From SXTU01 sp964496695 (lineage in GTDB: Bacteria > Verrucomicrobiota > Verrucomicrobiia > Limisphaerales > SXTU01), in the NCBI GenBank assembly GCA_964496695.1, contig CAZCBE010000012.1:1-64000 (forward strand): 64,000 bases of DNA. The letters run 5' to 3'. A model generated the notes under the pieces. It did not search any database. It had not been told where the DNA came from and saw only the letters and a list, made by a program, of their open reading frames with translations. Made by a program: the position numbers and the translations under genes. Shown here piece after piece: positions 1 to 8,365 of this stretch; within the stretch, counting starts at the first letter, position 1, and the number at the start of each line of letters is the position of its first letter.

Positions 1-165
1 GGTAGCCTGTGCTACCCGGCGGCTGCGCCGCCGCTGCTTCGGAGTTCGGGTTCAACCCCTCCCGGGGTTGGGCTCCCACGACTCGCTCACTGTGGGTGTT
101 GCCCACGGCTGTTCACCTTGAAACCCTCCGGGTTTCTCCACTGGGCCAGCGACGCAGTTCATCAA
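1..165. repeat. Intergenic palindromic modules at the window edge
   Basis: No gene is seen here. The stretch begins with half of the 'gtagcacaggctacc' palindrome family, in reverse orientation. At 37-55 it carries the 19-base module CTTCGGAGTTCGGGTTCAA. The same module recurs, usually as TTCAGCCCGAACTCCGAAG, at 7727, 8165, 15045 and 15250. Several short palindromes follow (near 60, 100 and 130). The left part of the element lies outside the window. Confidence 0.6.
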
Positions 166-175
166 GCGCGGCAGC

Positions 176-1225
176 CTACGGCTTCGGTGCATTACCACCC
201 GTGTCGGCCACCGGCAGCGCCAGCACCAGGGCCGTGGTGGCCCAGCCGGCGGCGCTGATGGAGATGAACTGGTCCGCGCCGTGGGGGTAGCCGGACTCGT
301 AGTAGGACTGGATCGGCTTGCTGCGGGACTTCACCTGCCACGAGCCGTCGGCCAGTTGTTTGGACAGGAGGTAGGCCAGGCCCTTGCGGTAGGCCGGGTC
401 CGTCGGGGCCAGTCCGCCGGCCTGGCGGAGCGCGGCGAGCGCGGTGCCGGTCGCGTAGGCATCGGTCCCGAGGTCGGGAAGCTGCGCCCAGCCACCGTCC
501 GCCTGCTGCGTCCGCAGCAGTTCCTGCGCGGCCGTGCGGATGTCCGCCTCCGGCACGCCCGCCACCTGCAACGCCCGCAGACGGAAGACCCGGTCCTCGG
601 TGTCCTCCGCCGGCGTCTTGAGGAGCCAGGTGCGGACCTGGGCGAAGCGCTGCTCGATGCGTTCACGCTGCGCCGGAGTGCCAAACGTCTTGAGCCCGCG
701 CAGCGCCGCATGGGTGGAGGTGAACAGGCTTTGCTCCGTCGGGGGACGACGCGACTGCGGCCGCCAGTGCTCCAGGTCCCGCTGCCAGCGCAGTAGGTAT
801 TCGGTCACGGCGGCAGTGGTGGCGTCAGGCTGCCAGCCGCCGTTTTCGAGCGTCCAGAGCGCGTAACCGGCGGTGTCGGTCTGGCCGCCCTGGCCCTTGC
901 CGACGGCGTAGTTCGTCTGGTTCTTGGCCAGGAAGTCAGCCGTGAACTTCACCTGCTTCCGCAGTTCCTCCCCGTCAATCTTGAAGCCGCGGGTCTGCGC
1001 CGCGCTGAGCGCCATCACGGGCAATCCTTGATTGTGACAGGTGAAGCACCGTTCGCGCTTCTCCATCGAGCCGCGCGCCCCGGCGGTGAGCAGCGGGAGC
1101 GAGCGCTCGACCGCGGCCCGGATGGCTTCCGGCGTGGGTGTGGTGTCAGCGGCCTGGACGGGGGCGAATGCAAGCAGGCTGAGCAAACTGGCGAGGCAAT
1201 ACGCGACGTTGGCAGGGCTGCTCAT
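176..1225 (-). CDS. Exported squalene-cyclase-like (alpha/alpha toroid) repeat protein with a CxxCH motif
   Basis: I chose the start at 1225 because it puts a clear signal peptide first: residues 1-25, hydrophobic core then APVQA. An ATG 11 codons upstream would bury it. The mature protein (about 325 aa) has the repeated helix pairs of the prenyltransferase/squalene oxidase fold, with motifs such as 'GYALWTLENGGWQPD' and 'QQADGGWAQLP'. It is far shorter than a true squalene-hopene cyclase (about 650 aa) and has no DXDD catalytic motif. Residues 60-64 are C-F-T-C-H, a canonical c-type heme attachment site, only about 35 residues after the predicted cleavage site. Such CxxCH toroid proteins occur in Verrucomicrobia and Planctomycetes, but their role is unknown to me. 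hpnH/hpnJ lie nearby on the other strand. A direct role in hopanoid cyclisation is not supported. Confidence 0.75.
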   Translation of the reverse strand: MSSPANVAYCLASLLSLLAFAPVQAADTTPTPEAIRAAVERSLPLLTAGARGSMEKRERCFTCHNQGLPVMALSAAQTRGFKIDGEELRKQVKFTADFLAKNQTNYAVGKGQGGQTDTAGYALWTLENGGWQPDATTAAVTEYLLRWQRDLEHWRPQSRRPPTEQSLFTSTHAALRGLKTFGTPAQRERIEQRFAQVRTWLLKTPAEDTEDRVFRLRALQVAGVPEADIRTAAQELLRTQQADGGWAQLPDLGTDAYATGTALAALRQAGGLAPTDPAYRKGLAYLLSKQLADGSWQVKSRSKPIQSYYESGYPHGADQFISISAAGWATTALVLALPVADTGGNAPKP

Positions 1226-1291
1226 GTGGTGCCGCCATCCTGCCACGACCGTCGCCACCCCGCACGCGGATTCGTCACTGCCTTGGAGCGC

Positions 1292-1442
1292 GGGCGCATC
1301 TTGACACTGCCCCCCGAAACCGAGCCGGCGACACGGCCCGCGGGACGCGGGCGCTACGTAGCGCCGGCCTCCGGCCGGCCGTGCCGCAAACGTCCTCGCT
1401 TGCCCGGCGAGGCGAGGGCGGGGGCAGTGTCGAGATGCGCCC
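1292..1442. repeat. Composite inverted repeat in the 1226-1647 gap, core shared with 42792-42857
   Basis: The 420-base gap between two minus-strand genes holds no credible gene. Outer arms GGGCGCATCTTGACACTGCC (from 1292) and GGCAGTGTCGAGATGCGCCC (to 1442) are inverted copies. Inside lies a 66-base core at 1344-1409, with the palindrome GGCGCTACGTAGCGCC. That core matches 42792-42857 at 64 of 66 positions. The same outer arms reappear around 61625-61795 enclosing a different core. Another TTCGG-type module lies at 1558-1576. Confidence 0.75.
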
Positions 1443-1647
1443 TGGAGCGCGGCTGTGTCGCGAAGACCAGCCGCAGCGGCTGCCGCCTGATCGGATGGGT
1501 TAGGCCATGCTATGTCGCTCGATGCCCGGTAATCATGGAGTGGAAACCGCGATTTCTACTCGGAGTTCGGGCTCAATGCTCGGTAGTTGCTGCGGCTGGT
1601 CCTGCGCCGAGCGGGACATAGCCGCGCTCCCGGCACGGACACCAGCG

Positions 1648-2502
1648 CTACCGCTTCTTCAGTAGTTCGGCGGCCTTGCCCTGCACTTCGATCCAACGAC
1701 GCTCCCAGTCGTCCCAGTAGGCGGCCCACTCCGGGCCCTTGAACTCCTGGCGGGCCTTGGGCAACAGCTCGGCCAAGGCATCGAGGTCGCGCTGGAGGGT
1801 CTTCTTTTCCCTCCACATGAGCCAGGTCTCAAGCAAGACAAGGTGGTTTTCAGGATACTCCGGCGCGAGTTCGACCGCCTTGAGGAGATGGGGGCGGGCC
1901 TTGGATTTGCTCCCCAGGCTGATCGGCCAGCCGGGGGCGTCCCGGTAAAGCAGGCCCAGACATCGGTCCGGCCCGGCGTGGTCCAGGCGCGGGCTCATGC
2001 CGCTGGCGAGATCCAGGCCGCGCTCCAGCTCCTTGACGATGGTCAGCGCGTCCAGCCACTTGGTGCGGGCAAGCTGGCCGAGGTTCATCGCGAGGTAGTA
2101 ATGGCCCTCCGGCACGGTGGGCGCACGGATGACCAGCGCCCGGCAGATCTTGATGCCCTCCTCGGCCAGGGCGGCGCGCTCCTCGTCCTTCATGGCAAAC
2201 TCACCCCGCCAGAAGCACGCCTCGCCCAGCGCCCAGGCGGCGGGGATGCTGTTGGTATCGGCCTGGAACTTCTTGCGGGCGTTGATGAGCTTGAGCTGGG
2301 CGGCGTCCGCGAACCGGGGCGACAGCGTGGTCATGGGGACGTCGGCGGGCTTCCTGGCCGGCGGAGGGGCGGCGGGGGCTGAAAGAGGCAGGATCAGGAG
2401 GCCGACCGCCACGAGGAGGCCGCCCAGCGGGCAAAAGCCCCCCCTCCACCGGCCGTTTGCGGCGGCAGAAATAGGCGTTGCGCTGGCGTTGCCCTGCTCC
2501 AT
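1648..2502 (-). CDS. Exported helical-repeat protein resembling TRAP transporter T-component (TRAP-T)
   Basis: 284 aa. A hydrophobic stretch at residues 26-46 followed by APAAPPP looks like a signal peptide with a long N-terminal extension. The rest is helical, TPR-like. The run 'EGHYYLAMNLGQLARTK' followed by 'GPDRCLGLLYRDAPGWP' and 'LGSKSKARPHLLKAVELAP' resembles the TRAP-T family of periplasmic TPR proteins. No TRAP permease or binding protein is in the window, so a transport role is only inferred. The ATG at 2502 is 11 bases from the divergent start at 2514, so one of the two starts may be wrong or the promoters overlap coding sequence. Confidence 0.6.
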   Translation of the reverse strand: MEQGNASATPISAAANGRWRGGFCPLGGLLVAVGLLILPLSAPAAPPPARKPADVPMTTLSPRFADAAQLKLINARKKFQADTNSIPAAWALGEACFWRGEFAMKDEERAALAEEGIKICRALVIRAPTVPEGHYYLAMNLGQLARTKWLDALTIVKELERGLDLASGMSPRLDHAGPDRCLGLLYRDAPGWPISLGSKSKARPHLLKAVELAPEYPENHLVLLETWLMWREKKTLQRDLDALAELLPKARQEFKGPEWAAYWDDWERRWIEVQGKAAELLKKR

Positions 2503-2513
2503 ATAGTGCTGCG

Positions 2514-2723
2514 ATGCGTTTTAGTTGGAAACGGCCTCTGTTGGCAATCCTCCCCGTGCTCGCACTGGGGATGGTTGGCTGCGGCGGCTTTCGGACCTCC
2601 CAAGGAGTGTCGCCCTCGACCTTCCTGTTTCCGAGGTTGATCCACGCACCAACGCAGACCACGCCGGTCGAGCGCCTTCAAAAGGTGCCCGAACCGGTGA
2701 CCCAGGTCGCTTCAGTTCAGTAA
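2514..2723 (+). CDS. Small lipoprotein upstream of hpnH
   Basis: 69 aa. A basic start (MRFSWKRP) and a hydrophobic segment end in 'LALGMVGCGG', a good lipobox with the modified Cys at about residue 23. The mature part is only about 46 residues, with no recognisable domain. It ends four bases before the hpnH start, so it is very probably co-transcribed with hpnH and hpnJ. I do not recognise a family. The tight spacing is the only hint of a link to hopanoid or envelope metabolism. Confidence 0.6.
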   Translation: MRFSWKRPLLAILPVLALGMVGCGGFRTSQGVSPSTFLFPRLIHAPTQTTPVERLQKVPEPVTQVASVQ

Positions 2724-2727
2724 TACT

Positions 2728-4158
2728 ATGCGCTTCCCCCTCGCGCTGACGGTCAAAATCGCCCGTCACATCATCAAGCACAAGCTTCGGCAGACGCCGA
2801 AGTTCGCCATGGTGCTGCAATTGGAGCCGTTGCATACCTGCAACCTAACCTGCACCGGCTGCGGACGCATCCGCGAATACTCCACGTCCCTTAAGGACAT
2901 GGTGCCGCTGGAACAGTGCCTCGCCGCCGCGCAGGATTGTGACGCCCCGATGGTGTCCATCTGCGGGGGCGAGCCCCTGATCTATCCGAAGATCGAGGAA
3001 CTGGTCGCCGGCCTGCGCGAGCAGGGCCGCATCATCTACATCTGCACGAATGCCATGTTCATGCGGAAGAAGATGCGCGACTACATGGCTACCGTCTTCA
3101 CGCCGGAGATGGAGCCGAAGCTCCAGCAGCTCGTCGCCGAAAAGCTCGTCACCGAGAAAGAAGCCGAAGCCATCCGCAAGGCCGACGCCGCCGCGAAGGC
3201 GAAGGTCGTCATCAAGCCCAGCAAGTGGATGTATTGGAACGTCCATGTGGACGGCCTGGAGTTCACGCACGACCTGATCGTCGAGCGCGAAGGCGTCTTC
3301 AAGGAGTGCGTGCTCGCCATCAAGATGGCCAAGATCCTCGGCTACCAGACGGCCACGAACACGACTGTTTACAAGGAGACCGACGTGCAGGAGATCGAGG
3401 ACATGTTCAAGTTCCTCTCCTCGCTCGACGTGGACGGCCACACGATTTCCCCCGGCTACGACTACGACGCCGCCAAGAAGGACATGGTCAAGCGTCTCGG
3501 CCGCGACCCGAAGGAGTTCTTCCTCACCCGTGACATGACGCGGAAGAAGTTCGCCAAGATCGAGGAATGGGGCCAGCTCTTCACCATCTTCGGCACGCCT
3601 GTCTATCAGGAGTTCCTCGCCGGCAAGCGCGAGCTGACCTGCACCGCCTGGGCCATCCCGACCTACAACGTCAAGGGCTGGAAGGCCCCGTGCTACCTGA
3701 TGACCGACGGGCACTACCCGACCTACGGCGAGATGCTGGGCACGGTGAAGTGGGAGAATTACGGCGTGGTGGACGGTGTCGCGCGTGATTCGCGCTGCGA
3801 GCACTGCATGGTCCACTGCGGCTACGATCCCAGCGGCGCGCTGAGCAACAAGCCGCGCGACACCTGGATCAACATGAAATACAACTTCGGCTCCAAGCCG
3901 AAGCCGTATGCCGCCAGCCCCGAACTGGAAAAGCGTGCCTTCAACGGCGTGACCATCGGCAAAGGCCACCTCGCCGAGGCCAAGGCCGCCATCAATCCCG
4001 CCGCCAGCGCGCGCGGTGCCTTCACCCGCAAGGAAGAGGAGCACACGCACGCCCCCGCCGCCACCGGCGGCGGCTGTGGCACCGGCGACACCTCCCAGCG
4101 CGACGACCTGCTCGCCAAGATCAAGGCGAACGGCACGGTGACGACGAAGGCTGAGTAA
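2728..4158 (+). CDS. hpnH: HpnH-like radical SAM adenosylhopene-forming enzyme
   Basis: 476 aa. HpnH joins the 5'-deoxyadenosyl group of SAM to diploptene to make adenosylhopane, the first step in building extended bacteriohopanepolyols. The radical SAM cluster ligands are C38, C42 and C45 in 'CNLTCTGC', preceded by 'VLQLEPLHT' and followed by 'VSICGGEPLIYP', as in HpnH. The C-terminal 'CEHCMVHCGYDPSGA' is the usual HpnH/DUF3463 cysteine motif. It is about 100-140 residues longer than typical HpnH. The extra length is a Lys/Glu/Ala-rich helical insertion at about residues 125-160, before 'WNVHVDGLEFTHD', and a tail ending in a Gly/Cys-rich segment. hpnJ follows 37 bases downstream. No squalene-hopene cyclase or other hpn gene is in the window. 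Confidence 0.85.
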   Translation: MRFPLALTVKIARHIIKHKLRQTPKFAMVLQLEPLHTCNLTCTGCGRIREYSTSLKDMVPLEQCLAAAQDCDAPMVSICGGEPLIYPKIEELVAGLREQGRIIYICTNAMFMRKKMRDYMATVFTPEMEPKLQQLVAEKLVTEKEAEAIRKADAAAKAKVVIKPSKWMYWNVHVDGLEFTHDLIVEREGVFKECVLAIKMAKILGYQTATNTTVYKETDVQEIEDMFKFLSSLDVDGHTISPGYDYDAAKKDMVKRLGRDPKEFFLTRDMTRKKFAKIEEWGQLFTIFGTPVYQEFLAGKRELTCTAWAIPTYNVKGWKAPCYLMTDGHYPTYGEMLGTVKWENYGVVDGVARDSRCEHCMVHCGYDPSGALSNKPRDTWINMKYNFGSKPKPYAASPELEKRAFNGVTIGKGHLAEAKAAINPAASARGAFTRKEEEHTHAPAATGGGCGTGDTSQRDDLLAKIKANGTVTTKAE

Positions 4159-4195
4159 CGCCTTCACCAACCCAGCGATTTCAGAGTTAGAACCC

Positions 4196-5644
4196 ATGAG
4201 TGCATTGTTTTTGTCTCCTCCGAGTTTCGACGGCTTTGACGGCGGTGCCGGCGCGCGCTACCAGGCCACCCGCGAGGTCACCAGCTACTGGTATCCCACC
4301 TGGCTCGCGCAGCCCGCCGCGCTCGTGCCCGGCAGCCGGCTCCTCGACTGCCCGCCGCACCACATTGACATGGCCAAGTGTCTCGCCATCGCGAAGGACT
4401 TCGATCACGTCATCATCAACACCTCCACGCCGTCGATGAAGAACGACTGCAAAGTCGCCGAGGCCATCAAACAGCAGAAGCGCGCCACCAAGATCGGCTT
4501 CGTCGGCGCGCACGCCATGGTGCTGCCCACCGAGACGCTCAAGGCCTCCTGGGCCATTGACTGGGTCGCGCGCAAGGAGTTCGACTTCACCTGCAAAGAA
4601 GTCGCCGAGGGCCGTGAGCTTTCGACCATCAAGGGCCTCTCCTACAAGGACAGCGAAGGCAAAATCAAACACAACCCCGAGCGCGAGATGATCTCCGACA
4701 TGGACTCGCTCCCGTGGGTGGCGGACGTTTACAAGCGCGACCTCGAGATCGAGAAGTATTTCATCGGCTACCTCCAGCATCCCTACGTCTCGATGTATAC
4801 GGGCCGCGGCTGCCCGGCCCAATGCACCTTCTGCCTCTGGCCGCAGACCATCGGCGGGCACAAGTATCGCGTCCGCAGCGCGCAGAACGTCGCCGACGAG
4901 ATGGCTTACATGAAGAAAATCTTCCCGCAGGTGCGCGAGTTCTTCTTCGATGACGACACCTTCACCGCGAACCTCCCGCGCGCCCGCGAGATCGCCAAGA
5001 AGCTCGGCCCGCTCGGCGTGGACTGGAGCTGCAACAGCCGCGCGAACCTCGACTACGACACCATCAAGAGTTTCAAGGACAACGGCCTGCGCCTGTTCCT
5101 CGTCGGCTACGAGAGCGGCAATGACGAGACCCTCACGCGCATCAAGAAGGGCGTCACCACGAACGAAATGCGCCGCTTCACCAAGGACTGCCACAAGGCC
5201 GGCGTCGTCATCCACGGCACCTTCATCCTCGGCCTGCCCGTCGAGACGAAGGAGACCATCGAGCAGACCATCAACTTCGCGAAGGAACTGGACGTCTTCA
5301 GCCTCCAGGTCTCCCTCGCCGCGCCGTATCCCGGCACGGAGCTGTTCGAGCAGGCCAAGATGAACGGCTGGTTCGTGAAGAAGGACAAGACCGACCTCGT
5401 GGAAGGCGACGGCCTCCAGCAGTCCACGCTCGAATACCCCGGCCTCTCGAAGGAGCAGATCTTCGAGGACGTCGAGCGCTTCTACCGCAGCTATTACCTC
5501 CGTCCGAAGCCCATCCTGCGCATCATCAAGACGATGCTCGAGGACAAGGACGTGTGCGTCCGCCGTCTCCGCGAAGGCTACGAGTTCTTCAAGAGCATGG
5601 CCGCCCGCCGCAGCGACCTCGCCGCCGCGAAGGCCGCCGCCTGA
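4196..5644 (+). CDS. hpnJ: HpnJ-like B12-binding-domain radical SAM protein
   Basis: 482 aa. HpnJ acts late in hopanoid side-chain maturation and is needed for the cyclitol ether head group of bacteriohopanetetrol. The N-terminal part (to about residue 180) has the cobalamin-binding-like Rossmann fold of this class ('GFVGAHAMVLP'). The radical SAM ligands are C206, C210 and C213 in 'GRGCPAQCTFC', followed by 'FFFDDDTFT' and 'GYESGNDETL'. Length and motifs fit HpnJ well. It lies directly after hpnH on the same strand. I did not see HpnI, HpnK or other partners in the window. Confidence 0.85.
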   Translation: MSALFLSPPSFDGFDGGAGARYQATREVTSYWYPTWLAQPAALVPGSRLLDCPPHHIDMAKCLAIAKDFDHVIINTSTPSMKNDCKVAEAIKQQKRATKIGFVGAHAMVLPTETLKASWAIDWVARKEFDFTCKEVAEGRELSTIKGLSYKDSEGKIKHNPEREMISDMDSLPWVADVYKRDLEIEKYFIGYLQHPYVSMYTGRGCPAQCTFCLWPQTIGGHKYRVRSAQNVADEMAYMKKIFPQVREFFFDDDTFTANLPRAREIAKKLGPLGVDWSCNSRANLDYDTIKSFKDNGLRLFLVGYESGNDETLTRIKKGVTTNEMRRFTKDCHKAGVVIHGTFILGLPVETKETIEQTINFAKELDVFSLQVSLAAPYPGTELFEQAKMNGWFVKKDKTDLVEGDGLQQSTLEYPGLSKEQIFEDVERFYRSYYLRPKPILRIIKTMLEDKDVCVRRLREGYEFFKSMAARRSDLAAAKAAA

Positions 5645-5651
5645 CCCGCGT

Positions 5652-5721
5652 AGTCGCAGGCTTCAGCCTGCGCATCGCGCATCGCGTTCGCAGATCCACG
5701 CGCAACCTGAAGGTTGCGACT
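5652..5721. repeat. Double-hairpin intergenic element after hpnJ
   Basis: Outer arms AGTCGCA (5652-5658) and TGCGACT (5715-5721) enclose two hairpins: GCAGGC-TTCA-GCCTGC (5656-5671) and CGCAACCT-GA-AGGTTGCG (5701-5718). There is no U-tract, so it is better read as a palindromic repeat than as a rho-independent terminator for hpnJ, although it could still protect the 3' end of the mRNA. Confidence 0.55.
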
Positions 5722-5796
5722 GTCGGTCCGTCGTTTTCATCCGCCTGTCCGCCTCGAACGGGGAGAGGTGTCGCGTCCGATTCCCGCAGGAGTCGC

Positions 5797-7692
5797 TTGG
5801 CAGCGGCCAGGAATGCAGTAGGTTTAGCGACGTTATACGACACGTCTCCATCCTGTTTTAGCCGATTTCGCCTCCCCGCACTGGCCGTGGCGGCGCTCTT
5901 CGCGTTGGTTCCTCGTGCGGAAACGGCGTCACCGGACTCCGCCGGGTTCAGCCTCGAACTGCCCAACCACCAGCGCTACACCCTGACCGTGCCGGCGGAT
6001 TCGCTGCGGCTGGCACCCGATCTCGATCAACTCATCCGTGACGAGGAAGAATATCTGGCGCAGCGCAAGGCGGAGCGGAAAAAGCTGCGCGCAGAAACCC
6101 CGCTGGCGGAGATGAGCCCGGCACAGTTGAAGAGCTACCACGCGGAGCCGATGGTCTTGCCCACCAACAATGAGCTGCGCGGCCTGCGCACGCTCCAGGT
6201 TCTGGCCCGGCAACTGGATGCCGCCACCACCCCGGACGAGCGCACCAACACCCTGCGGCTCATGGTCGAGATCGCGCGTTCGCTGGAGAATCTGCATTGT
6301 CCACCCATTCCCGCGCGGGTGGAGGTCGGGCTGATCCCGTTCTTGTTCCTCGACTACCTGCACCGGCCCGTTGGCCGGGGCACCACCGTGGCGGCAAACC
6401 TTCAACCCCCGCCCGGCAGCACGGACGCCAGCCGGACCGATCCTCCGGACTCCACCTTCTGGAGGAAGCCTGCGGCCATCGCGCAGGCGGACCTCTTCCA
6501 TTGTCTCGGGCGCGGCGGCTGGCCGGATTACGCGCAGGTGCTGTGGGAATATGATGAGCCCAAGACCAGCTTCGGCGCGAATCCCGGCTTCACGCTGAAG
6601 AGTGGTCGTGTCGAATTGAAGGCCAAGTTCGGCGAAGTGCATTCGGAGCCGTTCACCGTGCGCATTTTCCACGCCCTGGGTTACAACGTGGAGCAGACCG
6701 ATTACGCCCCTTCGCTCCGCATCAAATACGACCGTCGTCTGTTTCGGGAATTCCACCAGCGCAAGGAGTTGGATCTGGAGTTCCGCGTGCTTGCGGTGGT
6801 CCCGGTGCTGCACCTCGCGTTGCAGCGGCGCCACGATCCGTTTCAGTTCATCACGGAAGCCGTGCTCAAGGATGGCACGCGCTTGACGGGGCAGGCGTTG
6901 AAAGCCCGCCTGCTGCTTGATCCGAAGCGCGCGCAGCCCGAGGACGACCCGGCCAATTTCGACCGTGCGTTCGAGGCGACCATCGCCCATCTGGTCACGC
7001 GCGAGGCCAACGTGCAGGTCCGGGATCCGGGCGCGCAGAATCTCGGACCCTGGCGCTTCGGCGGGCTGGGGCACGAGCATCTGCGCGAGTTGCGGGGCGT
7101 CGCCCTGCTGGCGGCGTGGCTCGGCTGGACGGACACGCGCTGCGACAACACGCGCATCAAGGTGGTCACCACCGGGGCGGCGACGGAGGTGAAGCATTAT
7201 TTCTCCGACCTCGGCGGCGGGCTGGGCAAGGGCGCGGGCCTGTTCTCCTGGCAGTCTGACGCGCCGAATCTGTTCGACTGGACCTTCACCACCCCGCCGC
7301 GTCGCGTGGACCAGGGCCGGCTGACCATCCCGTTCCGCATCGTGAACTACCGGCCGATTGACCGCACACCGGCCTTCAAGGAGATGACCACGGACGATGC
7401 GCGCTGGATGGCGCGCCTGATCGCCCAGCTCACCGAGGCGCAGCTCATCCAGGGCCTGATCGCCTCCGGCTGGGACGACGCGGAAGTCCGGCTGCTGACC
7501 GAAAAGCTCCTCAGCCGCCGGGACAGGATGATTCAGGATCTGGGTCTGGCCGCTGAAATCCCGCCGCTCCGCCCGGAAGGCGCGCGCAGAAATCTCGCCT
7601 ACGATCCAGTGGAAGGCTCAACCAAGGGAGGACGGCCGATGAGTCAGAAAATTGTCGCCGGCCGCATCGTGAGCCGGTCAGAAAGCCGGTAG
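5797..7692 (+). CDS. Large exported protein of unknown function with a degenerate kinase-like signature
   Basis: About 632 aa if it starts at the TTG at 5797, which follows AGGAG at close spacing. There is no ATG before the hydrophobic segment, so the start is uncertain. The frame is open back into hpnJ, but that stretch is repeat sequence. A signal peptide is likely ('LPALAVAALFALVPRAETA'). The C-terminal half contains 'HEHLRELRGVALLAAWLGW', then 'TDTRCDNTR', then 'HYFSDLGGGLG'. This order (helix, D-x(4)-N-like loop, then D-L-G) resembles atypical kinase-fold proteins such as HipA/PI-kinase-like families. That resemblance is my inference only. The polypeptide ends in a basic tail. No family name is certain. 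Confidence 0.55.
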   Translation: MAAARNAVGLATLYDTSPSCFSRFRLPALAVAALFALVPRAETASPDSAGFSLELPNHQRYTLTVPADSLRLAPDLDQLIRDEEEYLAQRKAERKKLRAETPLAEMSPAQLKSYHAEPMVLPTNNELRGLRTLQVLARQLDAATTPDERTNTLRLMVEIARSLENLHCPPIPARVEVGLIPFLFLDYLHRPVGRGTTVAANLQPPPGSTDASRTDPPDSTFWRKPAAIAQADLFHCLGRGGWPDYAQVLWEYDEPKTSFGANPGFTLKSGRVELKAKFGEVHSEPFTVRIFHALGYNVEQTDYAPSLRIKYDRRLFREFHQRKELDLEFRVLAVVPVLHLALQRRHDPFQFITEAVLKDGTRLTGQALKARLLLDPKRAQPEDDPANFDRAFEATIAHLVTREANVQVRDPGAQNLGPWRFGGLGHEHLRELRGVALLAAWLGWTDTRCDNTRIKVVTTGAATEVKHYFSDLGGGLGKGAGLFSWQSDAPNLFDWTFTTPPRRVDQGRLTIPFRIVNYRPIDRTPAFKEMTTDDARWMARLIAQLTEAQLIQGLIASGWDDAEVRLLTEKLLSRRDRMIQDLGLAAEIPPLRPEGARRNLAYDPVEGSTKGGRPMSQKIVAGRIVSRSESR

Positions 7693-7726
7693 CCAACGCC
7701 GCGCGGAGGCAAAGGCCGCAGCCCGC

Positions 7727-8313
7727 TTCAGCCCGAACTCCGAAGTAGCGGTGGGGTCGCCGTCGGGTAGCACAGGCTGCCAGCCTGTGCCGAGCGGCTA
7801 CCAGCCGCTCGGAACGACGACGACGTGCGAACTCACTCGGGGCATCTGCGTTCGTCCCGCCTCTGCGGTGAAACCAAATTCCCCTGCCCCACAGAGACGG
7901 GACGAGCGCAAAGGCCGAGGTTCAGGGAAACCAATAATGAGCCTCCGTGGTGGTAGGGCGGGGTGTCCTCACCCCGCCGCCGATGACCCGGATGCCCCAA
8001 GCCTTCGGCGGCGCGCTGAGGACAGCGCGCCCTACCATCGCCGGTTCAGGGGCTGCAACCACGAGCGAACCGACCATGATTTCTCTCCCCATTCGAGGCG
8101 GAGAGGGAGGTGGTGCCGGCGGCTTGCAGCCGCCGATCATGGGCCGCAGCAGGACGAACCGGCTTTCAGCCCGAACTCCGCAGTGGGCGGACGCCGGTGG
8201 CGAGGAGCGCGGGTCTGTGACCCGCAGCAGCTTCGTCAGGCAGAAAGCGAGCGGACTGTTCGACAGCGTCTGGAAAAGCTCGGACGTTGCTGCGGCTCAC
8301 AGAGCCGCGCTCC
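7727..8313. repeat. Stack of at least four inverted-repeat modules in the 7693-8365 gap
   Basis: This 670-base gap has no believable gene. In order it holds: the TTCAGCCCGAACTCCGAAG module (7727-7745); the 'cacaggctgccagcctgtg' and 'gagcggctaccagccgctc' palindromes (7764-7812); a TAGGGCGGGGTGTCCTCACC ... GCTGAGGACAGCGCGCCCTA pair (7951-8036), whose relative is at 29028-29109; a GGCGGCTTGCAGCCGCC palindrome near 8119, similar to 15536; and GGAGCGCGGGTCTGTGACCC with its inverted partner (8203-8313), repeated at 12209, 20172 and 61660. Long open frames here are artefacts of the repeats. Confidence 0.75.
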
Positions 8314-8365
8314 GGGGCGCGAACGCCACCGAGGGGCAGGCGTTTTTCCTTGCTGCTTCTCCTTC

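Noticed and set aside
176..1225. Squalene-hopene cyclase for the hopanoid genes
   Set aside because: About half the size of a cyclase, exported, and without the DXDD motif.
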